This document shows, piece after piece, positions 1 to 8,348 of a stretch of 35,038 bases of DNA (within the stretch, counting starts at the first letter, position 1; each line of letters opens with the position of its first letter). This DNA comes from an uncultured Caryophanales bacterium (GTDB lineage Bacteria; Bacillota_I; Bacilli_A; RF39; UBA660). The position numbers and the translations under genes are program-made. The stretch lies in NCBI GenBank assembly GCA_947165475.1, contig CAMVAN010000008.1, positions 1 through 35,038 of the forward strand. Reading direction: 5' to 3'. A model generated the notes under the pieces. That model did not search any database. It was not told where the DNA came from and worked only from the letters and a program-made list of their open reading frames with translations.

Positions 1-102
1 GATAATCCAAATAAAAACATACTATTAATATCCAATCACATAAATGCAGGAGGTGGAGAAGGCTCTTGTGGTAAATTAACTTTCTTCGAGAAATATGTAT
101 AA
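1..102 (+). pseudogene. 5' part of interrupted N-acetylmuramoyl-L-alanine amidase (cut by window edge)
   Basis: The frame is open from base 1 and reads ...LLISNHINAGG, then runs into element DNA and stops at TAA 100-102. SNHINAGG is the block around the last zinc-ligand histidine (codon 37-39) of zinc amidases of the Amidase_3 (AmiC/CwlM) family, which cleave the bond between N-acetylmuramic acid and L-alanine in peptidoglycan. The last native codon is near base 49; bases 56-102 belong to the inserted element. The start of the gene lies before the window. The 3' part resumes in the same frame at 6508 and carries the catalytic Glu and LysM repeats. This piece alone lacks the catalytic Glu, so it should be inactive unless the element excises. 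Confidence 0.85.
50..71 (+). other. Left attachment site: core and P' arm
   Basis: The core GAGGTG is at 50-55, followed by a 7-base spacer and the arm CTCTTGTGG at 63-71. The arm is the inverted partner (8 of 9 bases) of CCACTAGAG at 6492-6500 on the other side of the element. DNA left of base 50 is chromosomal amidase sequence. Confidence 0.8.
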
Positions 103-174
103 TAAATAACCAAAATATGATATAATCTAAACTTAATGATATCAATAAATTTAAAGCTACTTTGAGGTGTAAAA

Positions 175-203
175 TTGACTAAATCCCTTTTTTATGTTAT
201 GAT
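175..203 (+). promoter_or_regulatory. Sigma-A-type promoter for the adenylate-forming enzyme
   Basis: TTGACT (175-180), a 17-base spacer, then TATGAT (198-203). It lies about 48 bases before the ATG at 251 and inside the element, so the cargo has its own near-consensus promoter. Confidence 0.75.
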
Positions 204-250
204 ATACAACCAGATGAAGGGGAAGTAGTTTGATATTAGGAGGTAGTTAT

Positions 251-2110
251 ATGGACACACAAAAAACACAATTAGCTAGTATAGATAAACCTTGGATGCA
301 ACAATATGAACATTATGATGAAACAAGAAATAGTAACTATATAAATGATAAAACGGTTTGGGAAGTTGCTGAATCTCTTCTTGAAAAATATTCTAATATA
401 AATTTTATTGAATATTTTGGGAGAAATATTTCAAGAGAAACGTTTGCAAGTTATGTAGAAATGTGGGCACGTGCTTTTAGAGGTGTTGGAATAGAAAAGG
501 GAGATTTAATTCCTATATATACACCAGCAACTCCTGAAGCATTTGCAATGTTTTTTGCTGCCAATGCAATAGGTGCAATACCATATTATCAAAAAATTGC
601 TATAACAAAAGAAGCATTAGAAGAAGAAACTAAGGGTGCTAAATTTGCAGTAGTATTTGATTCATTATGGAAAAATGTTAAGGACGTTTATGGACAAGGG
701 AGATTTAAGAATGTATTTGTGATATCAGCAGCCGATAGTATGATGTTTCCATTGAAGCAAATGGCTAAATTTAAAAGTTTTATTGAAGATAGTAAAAATA
801 AAAATGGTATTCCTAAAACTGACAAATTTATATCAACTGATAAAGCTAAAGCAATAGCTAAATATTATACTGGTGAATATAAAGTGCCTTTTGAGAAAAA
901 TAGAATAGCAGCAATAACTACATCAAGTGGAACTACAAGTAGTGTTGTTAAAGGTATAATGGATACTAATGAAGGAATCTTAGCATCGCTTGCATGTACA
1001 ATAAATGCTGAAACAGGTTATACAGAAGGAAAGAGAACTCTAACTTGTTTTCCTCCTACTGCTTCAACGTCTATAAATTGTTTACAATTATTGCCAACAT
1101 TCACAGGTGGAACAATAGTATTTGATCCACGAGTTGATATGTCTATATGGTATGATCAAGTTATGAAGTATAAACCAGATATAACTATTTCGACTGGACC
1201 ATTATGGGAAAGATTTGTTCAAGATTTATTAAAAAAAGAAAAAGAAACTGGCAAAGTTCAAGATTTATCATGGCAAGATTATTTTATAATGGGAGGAGCA
1301 GGAACTACTCATGATATCTTAAATAATTTAAATTCCGTAGTACGTGAGCGTGGAGCACAACGAGATTTTATGGTTGGTTATGGTTTCTCTGAAGTATTTG
1401 GTGTATTATCAGTTGCTAAATATAATGGTAATTATAAGGAATCAGATAATACGAAACAGGTAATTAGTGTTGGTATTCCATTACCAGGATATACAGTTGG
1501 AATATTTGATGAAAATGGAAAAGAATTACCTTATGGTACTGGAGTTAGAGGAGAATTATGGATAAAGGCACCATCCAATATGGAAGGATATTTTAATAAA
1601 CCAAATGAAACTGCTGCAACTATAATAGATGGTTGGATACATAGTGGTGATTTATGTGAGATAGATAATGAAGGTAATATTTATTGTTATGGAAGGTTAA
1701 AAAATAGTATGACAATAAATGATCAAAAAACATATTTATTTGATATTGCAAATGATTTAAGAGACCATTTTGGATTACATGATATAATAATTGAAAACAA
1801 AAAGTTACAAGATGGAAATTTATCATTAAATATGTATTTTGTACAAGCACCCGAAAAATCAATAGATAGTAAAGAATTAATACTTAGTATAGATGATTAT
1901 TTAAGCAAAAAAAGTATTAATATTGATGGTTACAAAGAATTTGAAAATTCATTACCAATAGATCCAACAACGCTTAAACCCAAAAATAGAGATAAAGAAG
2001 GATTTATTAAATATATTAATGACAAAAAATATGATATTTCATATATAGAGGTATTAAATGATATTTATCAAAAAAACGAAAACTTACAAAAAGAAGTAGT
2101 TAAAGGATAA
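251..2110 (+). CDS. Adenylate-forming (AMP-binding) enzyme, ANL superfamily
   Basis: A 619-residue protein with the hallmarks of acyl-CoA synthetases and NRPS adenylation domains. They include an A3-type phosphate loop TTSSGTTSSVVKG (about 223-235), A5-type YGFSE (from about 377), GWIHSGDL (HSGDL from about 464), a following GRLK, and a C-terminal LKPKNRDK (about 575-582) that could supply the A10 lysine. It should therefore activate a carboxylic acid with ATP; the substrate cannot be read from the sequence. No carrier protein, thioesterase or reductase lies next to it. The start is ATG 251 with AGGAGGT at 238-244; an in-frame TTG at 230 has no such site. It is the first cargo gene of the recombinase element and is followed by a sensor kinase. 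Confidence 0.85.
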   Translation: MDTQKTQLASIDKPWMQQYEHYDETRNSNYINDKTVWEVAESLLEKYSNINFIEYFGRNISRETFASYVEMWARAFRGVGIEKGDLIPIYTPATPEAFAMFFAANAIGAIPYYQKIAITKEALEEETKGAKFAVVFDSLWKNVKDVYGQGRFKNVFVISAADSMMFPLKQMAKFKSFIEDSKNKNGIPKTDKFISTDKAKAIAKYYTGEYKVPFEKNRIAAITTSSGTTSSVVKGIMDTNEGILASLACTINAETGYTEGKRTLTCFPPTASTSINCLQLLPTFTGGTIVFDPRVDMSIWYDQVMKYKPDITISTGPLWERFVQDLLKKEKETGKVQDLSWQDYFIMGGAGTTHDILNNLNSVVRERGAQRDFMVGYGFSEVFGVLSVAKYNGNYKESDNTKQVISVGIPLPGYTVGIFDENGKELPYGTGVRGELWIKAPSNMEGYFNKPNETAATIIDGWIHSGDLCEIDNEGNIYCYGRLKNSMTINDQKTYLFDIANDLRDHFGLHDIIIENKKLQDGNLSLNMYFVQAPEKSIDSKELILSIDDYLSKKSINIDGYKEFENSLPIDPTTLKPKNRDKEGFIKYINDKKYDISYIEVLNDIYQKNENLQKEVVKG

Positions 2111-2144
2111 GCATAAAAAAAGTTTATCCTCTTTTTGTACAATT

Positions 2145-2174
2145 TTTACAAAAAAGGAAAATTAATGTTATAAT
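2145..2174 (+). promoter_or_regulatory. Promoter for the hybrid histidine kinase
   Basis: TTTACA (2145-2150), an 18-base spacer and TATAAT (2169-2174); a second TATAAT follows at 2175-2180. The -35 lies in the right arm of an imperfect hairpin (2127-2158) with no T-run, so some read-through from the upstream gene is likely. Confidence 0.6.
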
Positions 2175-2191
2175 TATAATGGTGATATAAT

Positions 2192-4156
2192 ATGTGGAAT
2201 TATTTATACCTTGGTGTTTGTTTATTTTTTTCAATATTAATAATAGTTATATTTAATTCAAAACAAAGAATAGAATCAAAAGAAAATAATTATTTTAAAT
2301 CATTAATGTATTCTACTGCATTAAGTATTTTATGTGAGTTATTATTACAAATATATACCTTAAATGCAGGTGTAGAAAATATAATGACAGTTATTCTTTC
2401 TAGGGTATATTTGGTTTCTATTTTACTATGGTTTACATATTTTTCAAAATATATATTCTATTTATTTAAACCTGAAAAAAATGAAGATAATTATGATAAT
2501 AAAATAGAAAAATTTGAAAAGAGATTTAAAATATGCAATATAATTCATAATGTGTTTTTCATAATTTCATTTATATTATTTTTGGTATTAAAAATTGAAT
2601 ACTATATAAATGGAACTGAAATGTATTCGTTTGGGCAAGCCGTGTCATACTTAAGAGTATGCCTTGGTATATTTATGATTTCGTGGATTTTTGTTTCTGC
2701 ATGTAATTATAGGAAAATATTTAAATTTAAGTATAGCCCTATATTTGTTATTGTATTTTTACTACTATTAAATATAATATTACAAAAAATTAATCCATCT
2801 TTATTGATTGTTTCCTTTACCTTAATTTTTCTTGATTATATATTGTTTTTTACAATTGAAAATCCGGATTTAAAAATGTTAAGACAAATGCAACTTGCTA
2901 AAGACCAAGCTGAAAGAGCAAATAGAGCTAAATCTGATTTTTTATCAAGCATGAGTCATGAAATTAGAACACCTTTAAATGCAATAGTAGGATTTTCAGA
3001 AGATATACAAAGTCGTAAAAATACTGCTGATCCTGAAATAGTTGAAGATGCTAATTACATATTAGAAGCATCTAAAACATTATTAGAAATAGTTGGTAAT
3101 ATACTTGATATTAATAAAATAGAAGCAAATAAAATGGAAATAACAGAAGTTAAATATAATTTTAGAGAAGAAATAGAATCACTAGCTAGAATAGACGCAA
3201 CAAGAATTGGAGAAAAAAATATTAACTTTAAAATTAATCTAGCACCTGATATTCCTTATGAACTCATTGGTGATAAAACTCACATCAAAGAAATAGTTAA
3301 TAATTTGCTTACTAACGCAATTAAATATACTGATCAAGGTGAAATAGAATTAAGTGTAAAGTGTATCAATAAGGATAATATAAGTAATTTGATAATTAGT
3401 GTAAGAGATACAGGTAGAGGTATTAAAGCAGAAAATATAAATAAACTATTTACTAAGTTTGAAAGATTAGATGTTGAAAGAAATACTACAACAGAAGGTA
3501 CAGGATTAGGACTTGCAATAACAAAAGCATTAGTTGAAATGATGGGTGGTAAGATTAATGTTCAATCACAATTTGGACAAGGATCATTGTTTGTAGTTCA
3601 AATTCCACAAAAGATTAGTCAAATGGTAAATCCAGACCAAACAGTAAAAATAGATATTACACCAATTAGGCAAGCAATTCAACAACAAGTTGTAGAACAA
3701 CCAAAACAAGAAGTTGTTATGACACAACCTAAACCTGTTGTAGAACAAACTGTTGTTGATAGTGTATCAAGTAATTTTGATAATAAGAAAATATTAATAG
3801 TTGATGATAATAAATTGAATATAAAAGTTGCTCGTAGGGCATTACAAGATTTCAATTTTGAAATAGAAGAATGTTATGATGGACAAGAATGTTTACAAAA
3901 GATAGTTAATGGTAATGAATATGATTTAATCTTAATGGATATCATGATGCCTAATATGAGTGGTGAAACAGCAATAGCCAAATTAAAAGAAAATCCAAAC
4001 TTCAATATTCCAACAATAGCTTTAACAGCTGATGCAGTTGCAGGAGCTAAAGAAAAATATTTAAGCGAAGGATTTGTTGATTATATTGCTAAACCATTTA
4101 GTAAAAATCAAATAAAAGAAAAATTAGATATTATATTTTCTACTTCACATTTTTAG
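2192..4156 (+). CDS. Membrane-bound hybrid sensor histidine kinase
   Basis: A 654-residue protein. The first ~230 residues are strongly hydrophobic with several (roughly seven) membrane segments and no large outside domain, so the ligand may be sensed in or near the membrane. Next come a short coiled segment, a HisKA domain with SHEIRTP (phospho-acceptor His256), an ATPase domain with N-box [10 protein letters not shown] and G-boxes DTGRGI and TGLGLAI, and a Gln/Val/Pro-rich linker. A receiver domain ends the protein, with VDD, phospho-acceptor Asp583 in LMDIMMP, and KPF. All phosphorelay residues are present. No DNA-binding output, HPt protein or separate response regulator is in the window, so the relay must continue elsewhere or act on the receiver itself. 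It is element cargo next to the adenylating enzyme. Confidence 0.9.
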   Translation: MWNYLYLGVCLFFSILIIVIFNSKQRIESKENNYFKSLMYSTALSILCELLLQIYTLNAGVENIMTVILSRVYLVSILLWFTYFSKYIFYLFKPEKNEDNYDNKIEKFEKRFKICNIIHNVFFIISFILFLVLKIEYYINGTEMYSFGQAVSYLRVCLGIFMISWIFVSACNYRKIFKFKYSPIFVIVFLLLLNIILQKINPSLLIVSFTLIFLDYILFFTIENPDLKMLRQMQLAKDQAERANRAKSDFLSSMSHEIRTPLNAIVGFSEDIQSRKNTADPEIVEDANYILEASKTLLEIVGNILDINKIEANKMEITEVKYNFREEIESLARIDATRIGEKNINFKINLAPDIPYELIGDKTHIKEIVNNLLTNAIKYTDQGEIELSVKCINKDNISNLIISVRDTGRGIKAENINKLFTKFERLDVERNTTTEGTGLGLAITKALVEMMGGKINVQSQFGQGSLFVVQIPQKISQMVNPDQTVKIDITPIRQAIQQQVVEQPKQEVVMTQPKPVVEQTVVDSVSSNFDNKKILIVDDNKLNIKVARRALQDFNFEIEECYDGQECLQKIVNGNEYDLILMDIMMPNMSGETAIAKLKENPNFNIPTIALTADAVAGAKEKYLSEGFVDYIAKPFSKNQIKEKLDIIFSTSHF

Positions 4157-4184
4157 TGAAATGAATATGTTTTTAATAATAAAT

Positions 4185-4207
4185 AAGTGGTATAACACCG
4201 CTTTTTT
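4185..4207 (+). terminator. Rho-independent terminator after the kinase gene
   Basis: Stem AAGTGGT (4185-4191) with ACCGCTT (4197-4203), one G-T wobble and a 5-base loop, running into a T-run. Confidence 0.75.
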
Positions 4208-4232
4208 ATATGCTCCCTAGCTCCCAAAAAAC

Positions 4233-4256
4233 ATCGATTTATATCGATATTTTTTT
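4233..4256 (+). terminator. Second hairpin with T-run
   Basis: ATCGAT (4233-4238), loop TTAT, ATCGAT (4243-4248), then A and seven Ts. A possible back-up terminator, or one for another transcript; the short stem makes it less certain. Confidence 0.45.
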
Positions 4257-4508
4257 ATCAGGATAAGATGAAGGTGTCATTACAGTCATTTTCTCTTGAA
4301 AATACTTGGTATTGGGTGACACCAAACTTATTTTGCACTTGCAAAATTGCTTCTAAATTTTGATTGAAATTTAATTTAAACCTTATACTATAAGACTTAT
4401 ACTTGCTCCTAAAATGAAAAATATTAAATACTTGTGGAAAATTAGTATTTTTTATAGTGGTGTCATTTTTTTACACTTAATTCACACAAAACTTCTACAA
4501 AATAAACC

Positions 4509-4536
4509 TTGTTATCCACACTTTTTGTGTTAAAAT
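4509..4536 (+). promoter_or_regulatory. Possible promoter of a short leader transcript
   Basis: TTGTTA (4509-4514), 16 bases, TAAAAT (4531-4536); another TAAAAT follows at 4541-4546. A transcript from here would meet the hairpin at 4563-4598 after roughly 20 bases. Confidence 0.4.
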
Positions 4537-4562
4537 GTAGTAAAATACCAGAGGTTTAATAT

Positions 4563-4598
4563 AAATCCAATTAATATTAGAGTTATTTGGATTTTTTT
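4563..4598 (+). terminator. Terminator or attenuator before the recombinase genes
   Basis: AAATCCAA (4563-4570) pairs perfectly with TTGGATTT (4587-4594) across a 16-base loop and runs into a T-run. It lies downstream of a possible promoter and upstream of the small ORF and recombinase, so it either ends a short RNA of about 50 bases or attenuates recombinase expression. Confidence 0.6.
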
Positions 4599-4623
4599 GT
4601 TGTGTAAATAAAAATAATGGGTG

Positions 4624-4746
4624 GTGATTAAAGCGCATAATAGTTTTATTGCAGACATAAATTTAAGTATGAATGAAGATAAGAAGGAGATTTTTAAAGA
4701 ATTAATTATTAATTATTTATTAAAACAAATCAAAGAGGAAAAATAG
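4624..4746 (+). CDS. Small 40-residue ORF upstream of the recombinase
   Basis: A GTG-started ORF giving MIKAHNSFIADINLSMNEDK followed by a charged helical tail (KEIFKELIINYLLKQIKEEK). No family is recognised. Support for translation is modest: the only G-rich sequence (GGGTGG) sits too close to the GTG, and an internal ATG at 4669 is an alternative start. Its place just before a serine recombinase, 87 bases away, is where small accessory or excision factors are often found. That role is a guess. Confidence 0.4.
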   Translation: MIKAHNSFIADINLSMNEDKKEIFKELIINYLLKQIKEEK

Positions 4747-4785
4747 TTTCAATGATTTGCTTATTTTTATTTATCATGGTAAGAT

Positions 4786-4820
4786 GCACTTGTCTCGAAG
4801 AAAGTTAAGTGCTATAAAAT
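4786..4820 (+). promoter_or_regulatory. Inverted repeat and promoter-like boxes before the recombinase
   Basis: GCACTT (4786-4791) and AAGTGC (4807-4812) form a 6-bp inverted repeat 15 bases apart. TTGTCT (4790-4795), 17 bases, and TATAAA (4813-4818) overlap it. A start from this promoter would fall in the ribosome site at about 4821-4828, so it may be an operator rather than the working promoter. Confidence 0.35.
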
Positions 4821-4833
4821 GAGGAGGTAGAAG

Positions 4834-6498
4834 ATGAATTATAGTTACTTAACAAATGTGAATTATAATGCAGGCATTTATATTAGACTTTCTCAAGAAG
4901 ATAAAGATAAAAAATATGAGTCAGATAGTGAAAGTGTTATTAATCAAAAAGAAATATTAAGAGACTATTGTTTAAAAAATGGATTTAATTTAATAGATGA
5001 GTATGTAGATGATGGTTATTCAGGAACTAACTTTGATAGACCAGGATTTATTAGAATGATTGAAGATATAAAAAATAAAAAGATTAATCTTGTAGTAGTA
5101 AAAGATTTATCTAGATTAGGTCGAGATCATGTAATGACTGGATATTATATTGAAACTTATTTTCCTGAAAATAAAGTAAGATTTATATCAATTGTTGAAA
5201 ACTACGATAGTATAAAAAATCAAGCAAGTAATGATTCATCAACATTTATTATTGCTTGTAATGATTATTATAGTAAACAAAATTCATTAAAAATAAGAAA
5301 TGTATTAGATGCAAAAAGAAAAGATGGTAAATTTATAGGTAGTAAACCGTGTTATGGTTATATGAGAGAACCAGAAGATAAAGGACATCTAATTATAGAC
5401 CCTAATACAGCACCTTATGTTAAGCAAATGTTTGAATGGAGAGCAAATGATATAGGTATATCTGAAATAGCAACTCGCCTTACTAAATTAGGAGCACCAA
5501 CACCAAGTGCTTATAAGAACTTACCAATATCTTCAAGGGTAAAAGAAAAAGATATATGGACAATACATTCAGTTAAAAAGATATTACAAAATAGAATGTA
5601 TACTGGTGATATGGTACAACATACTCAAACTAATATTAGTTATAAGTCTAAAAAGAAAATAACACTTGATCAAAGTTTATGGGTAATAGTAGAGAATACT
5701 CATGAAGCATTAGTAGATAAAGAAACATTTAGAATAATTAATAAAAAAAGAGATAATAATAACCGAAAGGTAGATGTAAGAACAAAAAGACCTACTAGAT
5801 TATTAGAAGGATTAATCTATTGCAAAGAGTGTGGTAATAGATTAGGTGTAATATATAGAAAGAATCATGACTATTGGACTATTAATTGTAATAGATATGC
5901 CAGAGACCCAATTAGAGGTAGATGCAAGGCTCATTTCTTTCCATATGATTATTTCGAAGAAGAAGTATTGGAAGAATTAAATAAACTATTATCTGAGTTA
6001 TTTAAAGGATTAAGTATTAAAGAATTAAATGAAGAAATAGTTAATAGAACTAATTCAGGTACTAAATCACTTGATGACATAAAGAAAGATATAGAAAAGG
6101 ATATTTTAAAATTATCATCTAATATTCAAACTGTTTATCAAGATAGAATTGATGGTAATATTTCTTTAGAGTCATATAAAATGATTGTATCTCCTTATGA
6201 ACAAAAAATGAGAACATTAAAAGATAAATTAGAAGAAATAGAACTTGAAATTTTAAAAAGAAAAAATAATGCTAATAAAATACCAAATTATACAAAAAAG
6301 ATAAAAGAATTATTAAATATAGAAAAACCAAATAGAGACTTGTTATTTACCATAATAGATAGAATAGAAGCAGATGAAGATAGAAATATAACAATTAAAT
6401 TTAAATATAAAATACTAGAAGATTATACTTTTAAATATGCTGATAAAAATCCAATTAGAAATCCATATGGAAGATATGGCAAATTAAATAACCACTAG
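4834..6498 (+). CDS. Large serine recombinase (integrase of the element)
   Basis: A 554-residue site-specific recombinase. The N-terminal resolvase domain has the nucleophile Ser20 in YIRLSQE, DGYSGTNFDRPGF, and KDLSRLGRDH with the catalytic arginines. It is followed by the Recombinase domain and a zinc ribbon (GLIYCKECGNRLG ... INCNRYA ... GRCKAHFF). A long charged coiled-coil tail follows, typical of integrases that recombine attP with attB. All expected parts are present, so it is probably active. ATG 4834 follows GAGGAGGT closely. The gene ends in the right attachment arm of the element and reads toward the amidase 3' part. It should insert the element; excision would normally need a directionality factor. 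Confidence 0.93.
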   Translation: MNYSYLTNVNYNAGIYIRLSQEDKDKKYESDSESVINQKEILRDYCLKNGFNLIDEYVDDGYSGTNFDRPGFIRMIEDIKNKKINLVVVKDLSRLGRDHVMTGYYIETYFPENKVRFISIVENYDSIKNQASNDSSTFIIACNDYYSKQNSLKIRNVLDAKRKDGKFIGSKPCYGYMREPEDKGHLIIDPNTAPYVKQMFEWRANDIGISEIATRLTKLGAPTPSAYKNLPISSRVKEKDIWTIHSVKKILQNRMYTGDMVQHTQTNISYKSKKKITLDQSLWVIVENTHEALVDKETFRIINKKRDNNNRKVDVRTKRPTRLLEGLIYCKECGNRLGVIYRKNHDYWTINCNRYARDPIRGRCKAHFFPYDYFEEEVLEELNKLLSELFKGLSIKELNEEIVNRTNSGTKSLDDIKKDIEKDILKLSSNIQTVYQDRIDGNISLESYKMIVSPYEQKMRTLKDKLEEIELEILKRKNNANKIPNYTKKIKELLNIEKPNRDLLFTIIDRIEADEDRNITIKFKYKILEDYTFKYADKNPIRNPYGRYGKLNNH

Positions 6499-6513
6499 AG
6501 TCGTCACGAGGTG
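6492..6513 (+). other. Right attachment site: P arm and core
   Basis: CCACTAGAG (6492-6500), a 7-base spacer and the core GAGGTG (6508-6513). With the left end this rebuilds a circular attP of 38 bp laid out as arm 9, spacer 7, core 6, spacer 7, arm 9. Its dyad centre falls on the central GG of the core, the expected crossover dinucleotide for a serine integrase. The TAG stop of the recombinase gene (6496-6498) lies inside the P arm. Confidence 0.8.
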
Positions 6514-7475
6514 CAGAGGGTGCTGAAGTAGTTTATTCTTTAAAAAATAATTCAACATTAGCAGATTTGATATTAGATAATATAGGTAATTCAGGACAAA
6601 TAAAAAGAAAGACATATCAAAGAAGATTGCCAGAAAACCCAAATAAAGACTATTATTATATTTTAAGAGAATCTGGAAATGTTGAACCAGTTCTAATAGA
6701 ATATGGTTTTATAGATAATAGCCAAGATGCCAATAAACTAAATAATTATTTAGATAACTATGCAGAAGGAGTAGTAAAAGCAATTACAGAATATTTAGGA
6801 TATAACTATTTCTTACCAGATCAAAATAATGAAAGTGAAGCCCAAGATTATTATATTGTAAAAAAAGGAGATACCCTATATTCTATATCTAAAAAGTTTA
6901 ATATTAGTATTGATAATTTAAAACAAATTAATAATATAATAGGTAATAATATATCAGAAGGACAAAAATTATATCTTACAAATATAGAACAAAATAATGA
7001 TAATAATACATATATTGTAAAAAAAGGTGACACTCTATATTCAATAGCAAAACAATTCAATTTAAATATAGAAGACATAATAAAAGAAAACAAATTAAAT
7101 GGAAATATATTAGATATTGGACAATTGCTTTTAATACCAAATAAAAATAATAGTGAAAATGAAGAACTAATTGTAGAAGAATATGATATATACATTGTTA
7201 AAAAAGGAGACAGCTTGTGGAAAATAGCAAGAGAAAATAATATTCCTGTACCAGAATTAATTGACCTTAACAATTTAAATGATTTAACTTTACAGATTAA
7301 TCAAAAATTACTGATACCCAAAAAAAATAAAGATAATGATACATATATTGTAAAAAAAGGAGATACCTTATGGTCAATAGCAAAAAAACTAAATGTTGAA
7401 GTTAATGAATTAAAAAAGTTAAATAATTTAGAGAGTAATCTACTATCTATAGGACAAGAATTAATTATAAGTTAA
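6508..7475 (+). pseudogene. 3' part of interrupted N-acetylmuramoyl-L-alanine amidase with four LysM repeats
   Basis: The frame is open from 6492, but native amidase starts at 6508 with GGAEGAEVVYSLKN. The catalytic Glu lies in EPVLIEYGFIDN. Four LysM repeats follow, each starting YIVKKGD(T/S)L(Y/W), at about 6850-6985, 7009-7138, 7189-7320 and 7342-7470. They anchor the enzyme to peptidoglycan. No start codon with a ribosome site precedes this half; an in-frame TTG at 6567 is poorly placed and would omit conserved sequence. The piece therefore looks untranslated, or untranslatable as an enzyme, while the element is present. It joins in frame to bases 1-49 on excision. Except for the interruption the sequence is undamaged, which suggests a recent or reversible insertion. 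Confidence 0.85.
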
Positions 7476-7501
7476 AGAAATAGTTCTTAAATCAATAGTT
7501 T

Positions 7502-7526
7502 AGATGTTTATTAACATCTTTTTATT
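7502..7526 (+). terminator. Terminator after the amidase 3' part
   Basis: AGATGTT (7502-7508), loop TATT, AACATCT (7513-7519), then a T-rich run. Confidence 0.75.
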
Positions 7527-7622
7527 TATTATTCATTTCTATGTATTATAATATAATTATGGGTAGGTGTTTAAATTAAATGAACAAAGACTCTTTTACA
7601 GTAGTTTCTCTGAGGTGATAAT

Positions 7623-8297
7623 ATGCGTATATATTTATGTGGGGGAGGTTCTGGAAATCAAATATCTCCGGCATTTCAAGACTTTGCTAATAGTATTGAT
7701 CAAGAAAAGCCAATTTTATACATTCCTCTTGCAATGGATAAGTCTAAATATAATGATTGCTATAAATGGTTTAAAGCTGAATTAAAAACAGTAAATTTAA
7801 CCTATTTTGAAATGGTTCAGTCTTCTGAAGAATTATCAAATAAAAATTTATCAAAATATAGTGCTATCTATATAGGAGGAGGTAATACATTTCGGTTATT
7901 AAGCGAATTAAAAAAGTATAATATTCTTAATAATCTAAGAAATTATGATGGAATAATATTTGGTGGAAGTGCTGGTGCAATTATCTTTGGAAAAGATATC
8001 AAACATTGTGAATTAGAAGAATACAATAGCATAAGATTAAAAGATACAACAGGATTGAATTATTTACAAGATTATGCAATACTATGTCATTTAAATAATA
8101 AAAATTTAGAAAAAAACAAAGACTATTTAGAAAAATATTCAAGAAAAAATAAGTTAATTTATTTGCCTGAAGAAGATGTTATACTATTAACAGAAAATGA
8201 AATTATAATGTTTGGAGAAAAAGACTATATAATATGTAAAGAAGGAAAAATTGAATGTCATAAGCCAAAAGATTTTAAAGAAAAAATAGTAAAATAA
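7623..8297 (+). CDS. Peptidase S51-like protein (dipeptidase E / cyanophycinase family)
   Basis: A 224-residue cytoplasmic protein of the class-I glutamine-amidotransferase-like fold. It begins with the glycine-rich MRIYLCGGGSG. YIGGGNTFRLL follows mid-protein, then FGGSAGAIIFG, where Ser116 sits in the G-x-S-A-G nucleophile elbow of Ser peptidases of family S51. Known members cleave Asp-X dipeptides or cyanophycin; the substrate here is unknown. The length fits dipeptidase E. ATG 7623 follows GAGGTGAT; a longer overlapping ORF in another frame is a shadow. A small chagasin-like protein follows 51 bases downstream and is probably co-transcribed. Confidence 0.8.
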   Translation: MRIYLCGGGSGNQISPAFQDFANSIDQEKPILYIPLAMDKSKYNDCYKWFKAELKTVNLTYFEMVQSSEELSNKNLSKYSAIYIGGGNTFRLLSELKKYNILNNLRNYDGIIFGGSAGAIIFGKDIKHCELEEYNSIRLKDTTGLNYLQDYAILCHLNNKNLEKNKDYLEKYSRKNKLIYLPEEDVILLTENEIIMFGEKDYIICKEGKIECHKPKDFKEKIVK

Positions 8298-8348
8298 GGG
8301 AAATGATTATTCACAATTTCTGTGGATAAATATGATTTGAGGTATAAT

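Larger units (their letters stand above)
4208..4623. other. Noncoding block of the element with repeated GGTGTCA boxes
   Basis: No convincing ORF is seen in about 400 bases. It holds GGTGTCATT at 4273-4281 and again at 4459-4467, and the palindrome GGTGACACC at 4315-4323, which contains the inverted box TGACACC. It also contains a hairpin terminator near each end and a possible promoter at 4509-4536. Regulatory or recombination-directionality sites would fit its place just before the recombinase, but this is inference. Confidence 0.5.
50..6507 (+). mobile_element. 6458-bp large-serine-recombinase element inserted in an amidase gene
   Basis: The element is bounded by two copies of GAGGTG (50-55 and 6508-6513). 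Joining base 49 to base 6508 gives an uninterrupted amidase frame reading SNHINAGGAEGAEVVYSL, the normal family sequence, so both ends are fixed to within the 6-bp core. Cargo in order: adenylate-forming enzyme, hybrid histidine kinase, a 40-residue ORF, and a recombinase whose stop codon lies inside the right attachment arm. There are no conjugation, replication, phage structural or resistance genes. Large serine integrases are known to insert elements into genes such as comK and spsM, where excision restores the gene. Developmentally controlled excision here is inference. Confidence 0.88.

Noticed and set aside
2127..2158. Terminator after the adenylate-forming enzyme
   Set aside because: The stem has a bulge, is A/T only in its core, and is followed by AAAATT instead of a T-run; it also overlaps the next gene's -35.
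6851..7273. Minus-strand ORF of 140 codons
   Set aside because: It lies opposite the LysM repeats and its own repetitiveness mirrors them; no ribosome site or family.
6567..7475. An independent gene starting with TTG at 6567
   Set aside because: No ribosome site is present, and conserved amidase sequence continues upstream in the same frame to 6508. It is the 3' part of the split gene.
7567..7785. Plus-strand ORF overlapping the S51-like gene
   Set aside because: The frame-shifted overlapping gene has family motifs and a better ribosome site (GAGGTGAT before 7623).
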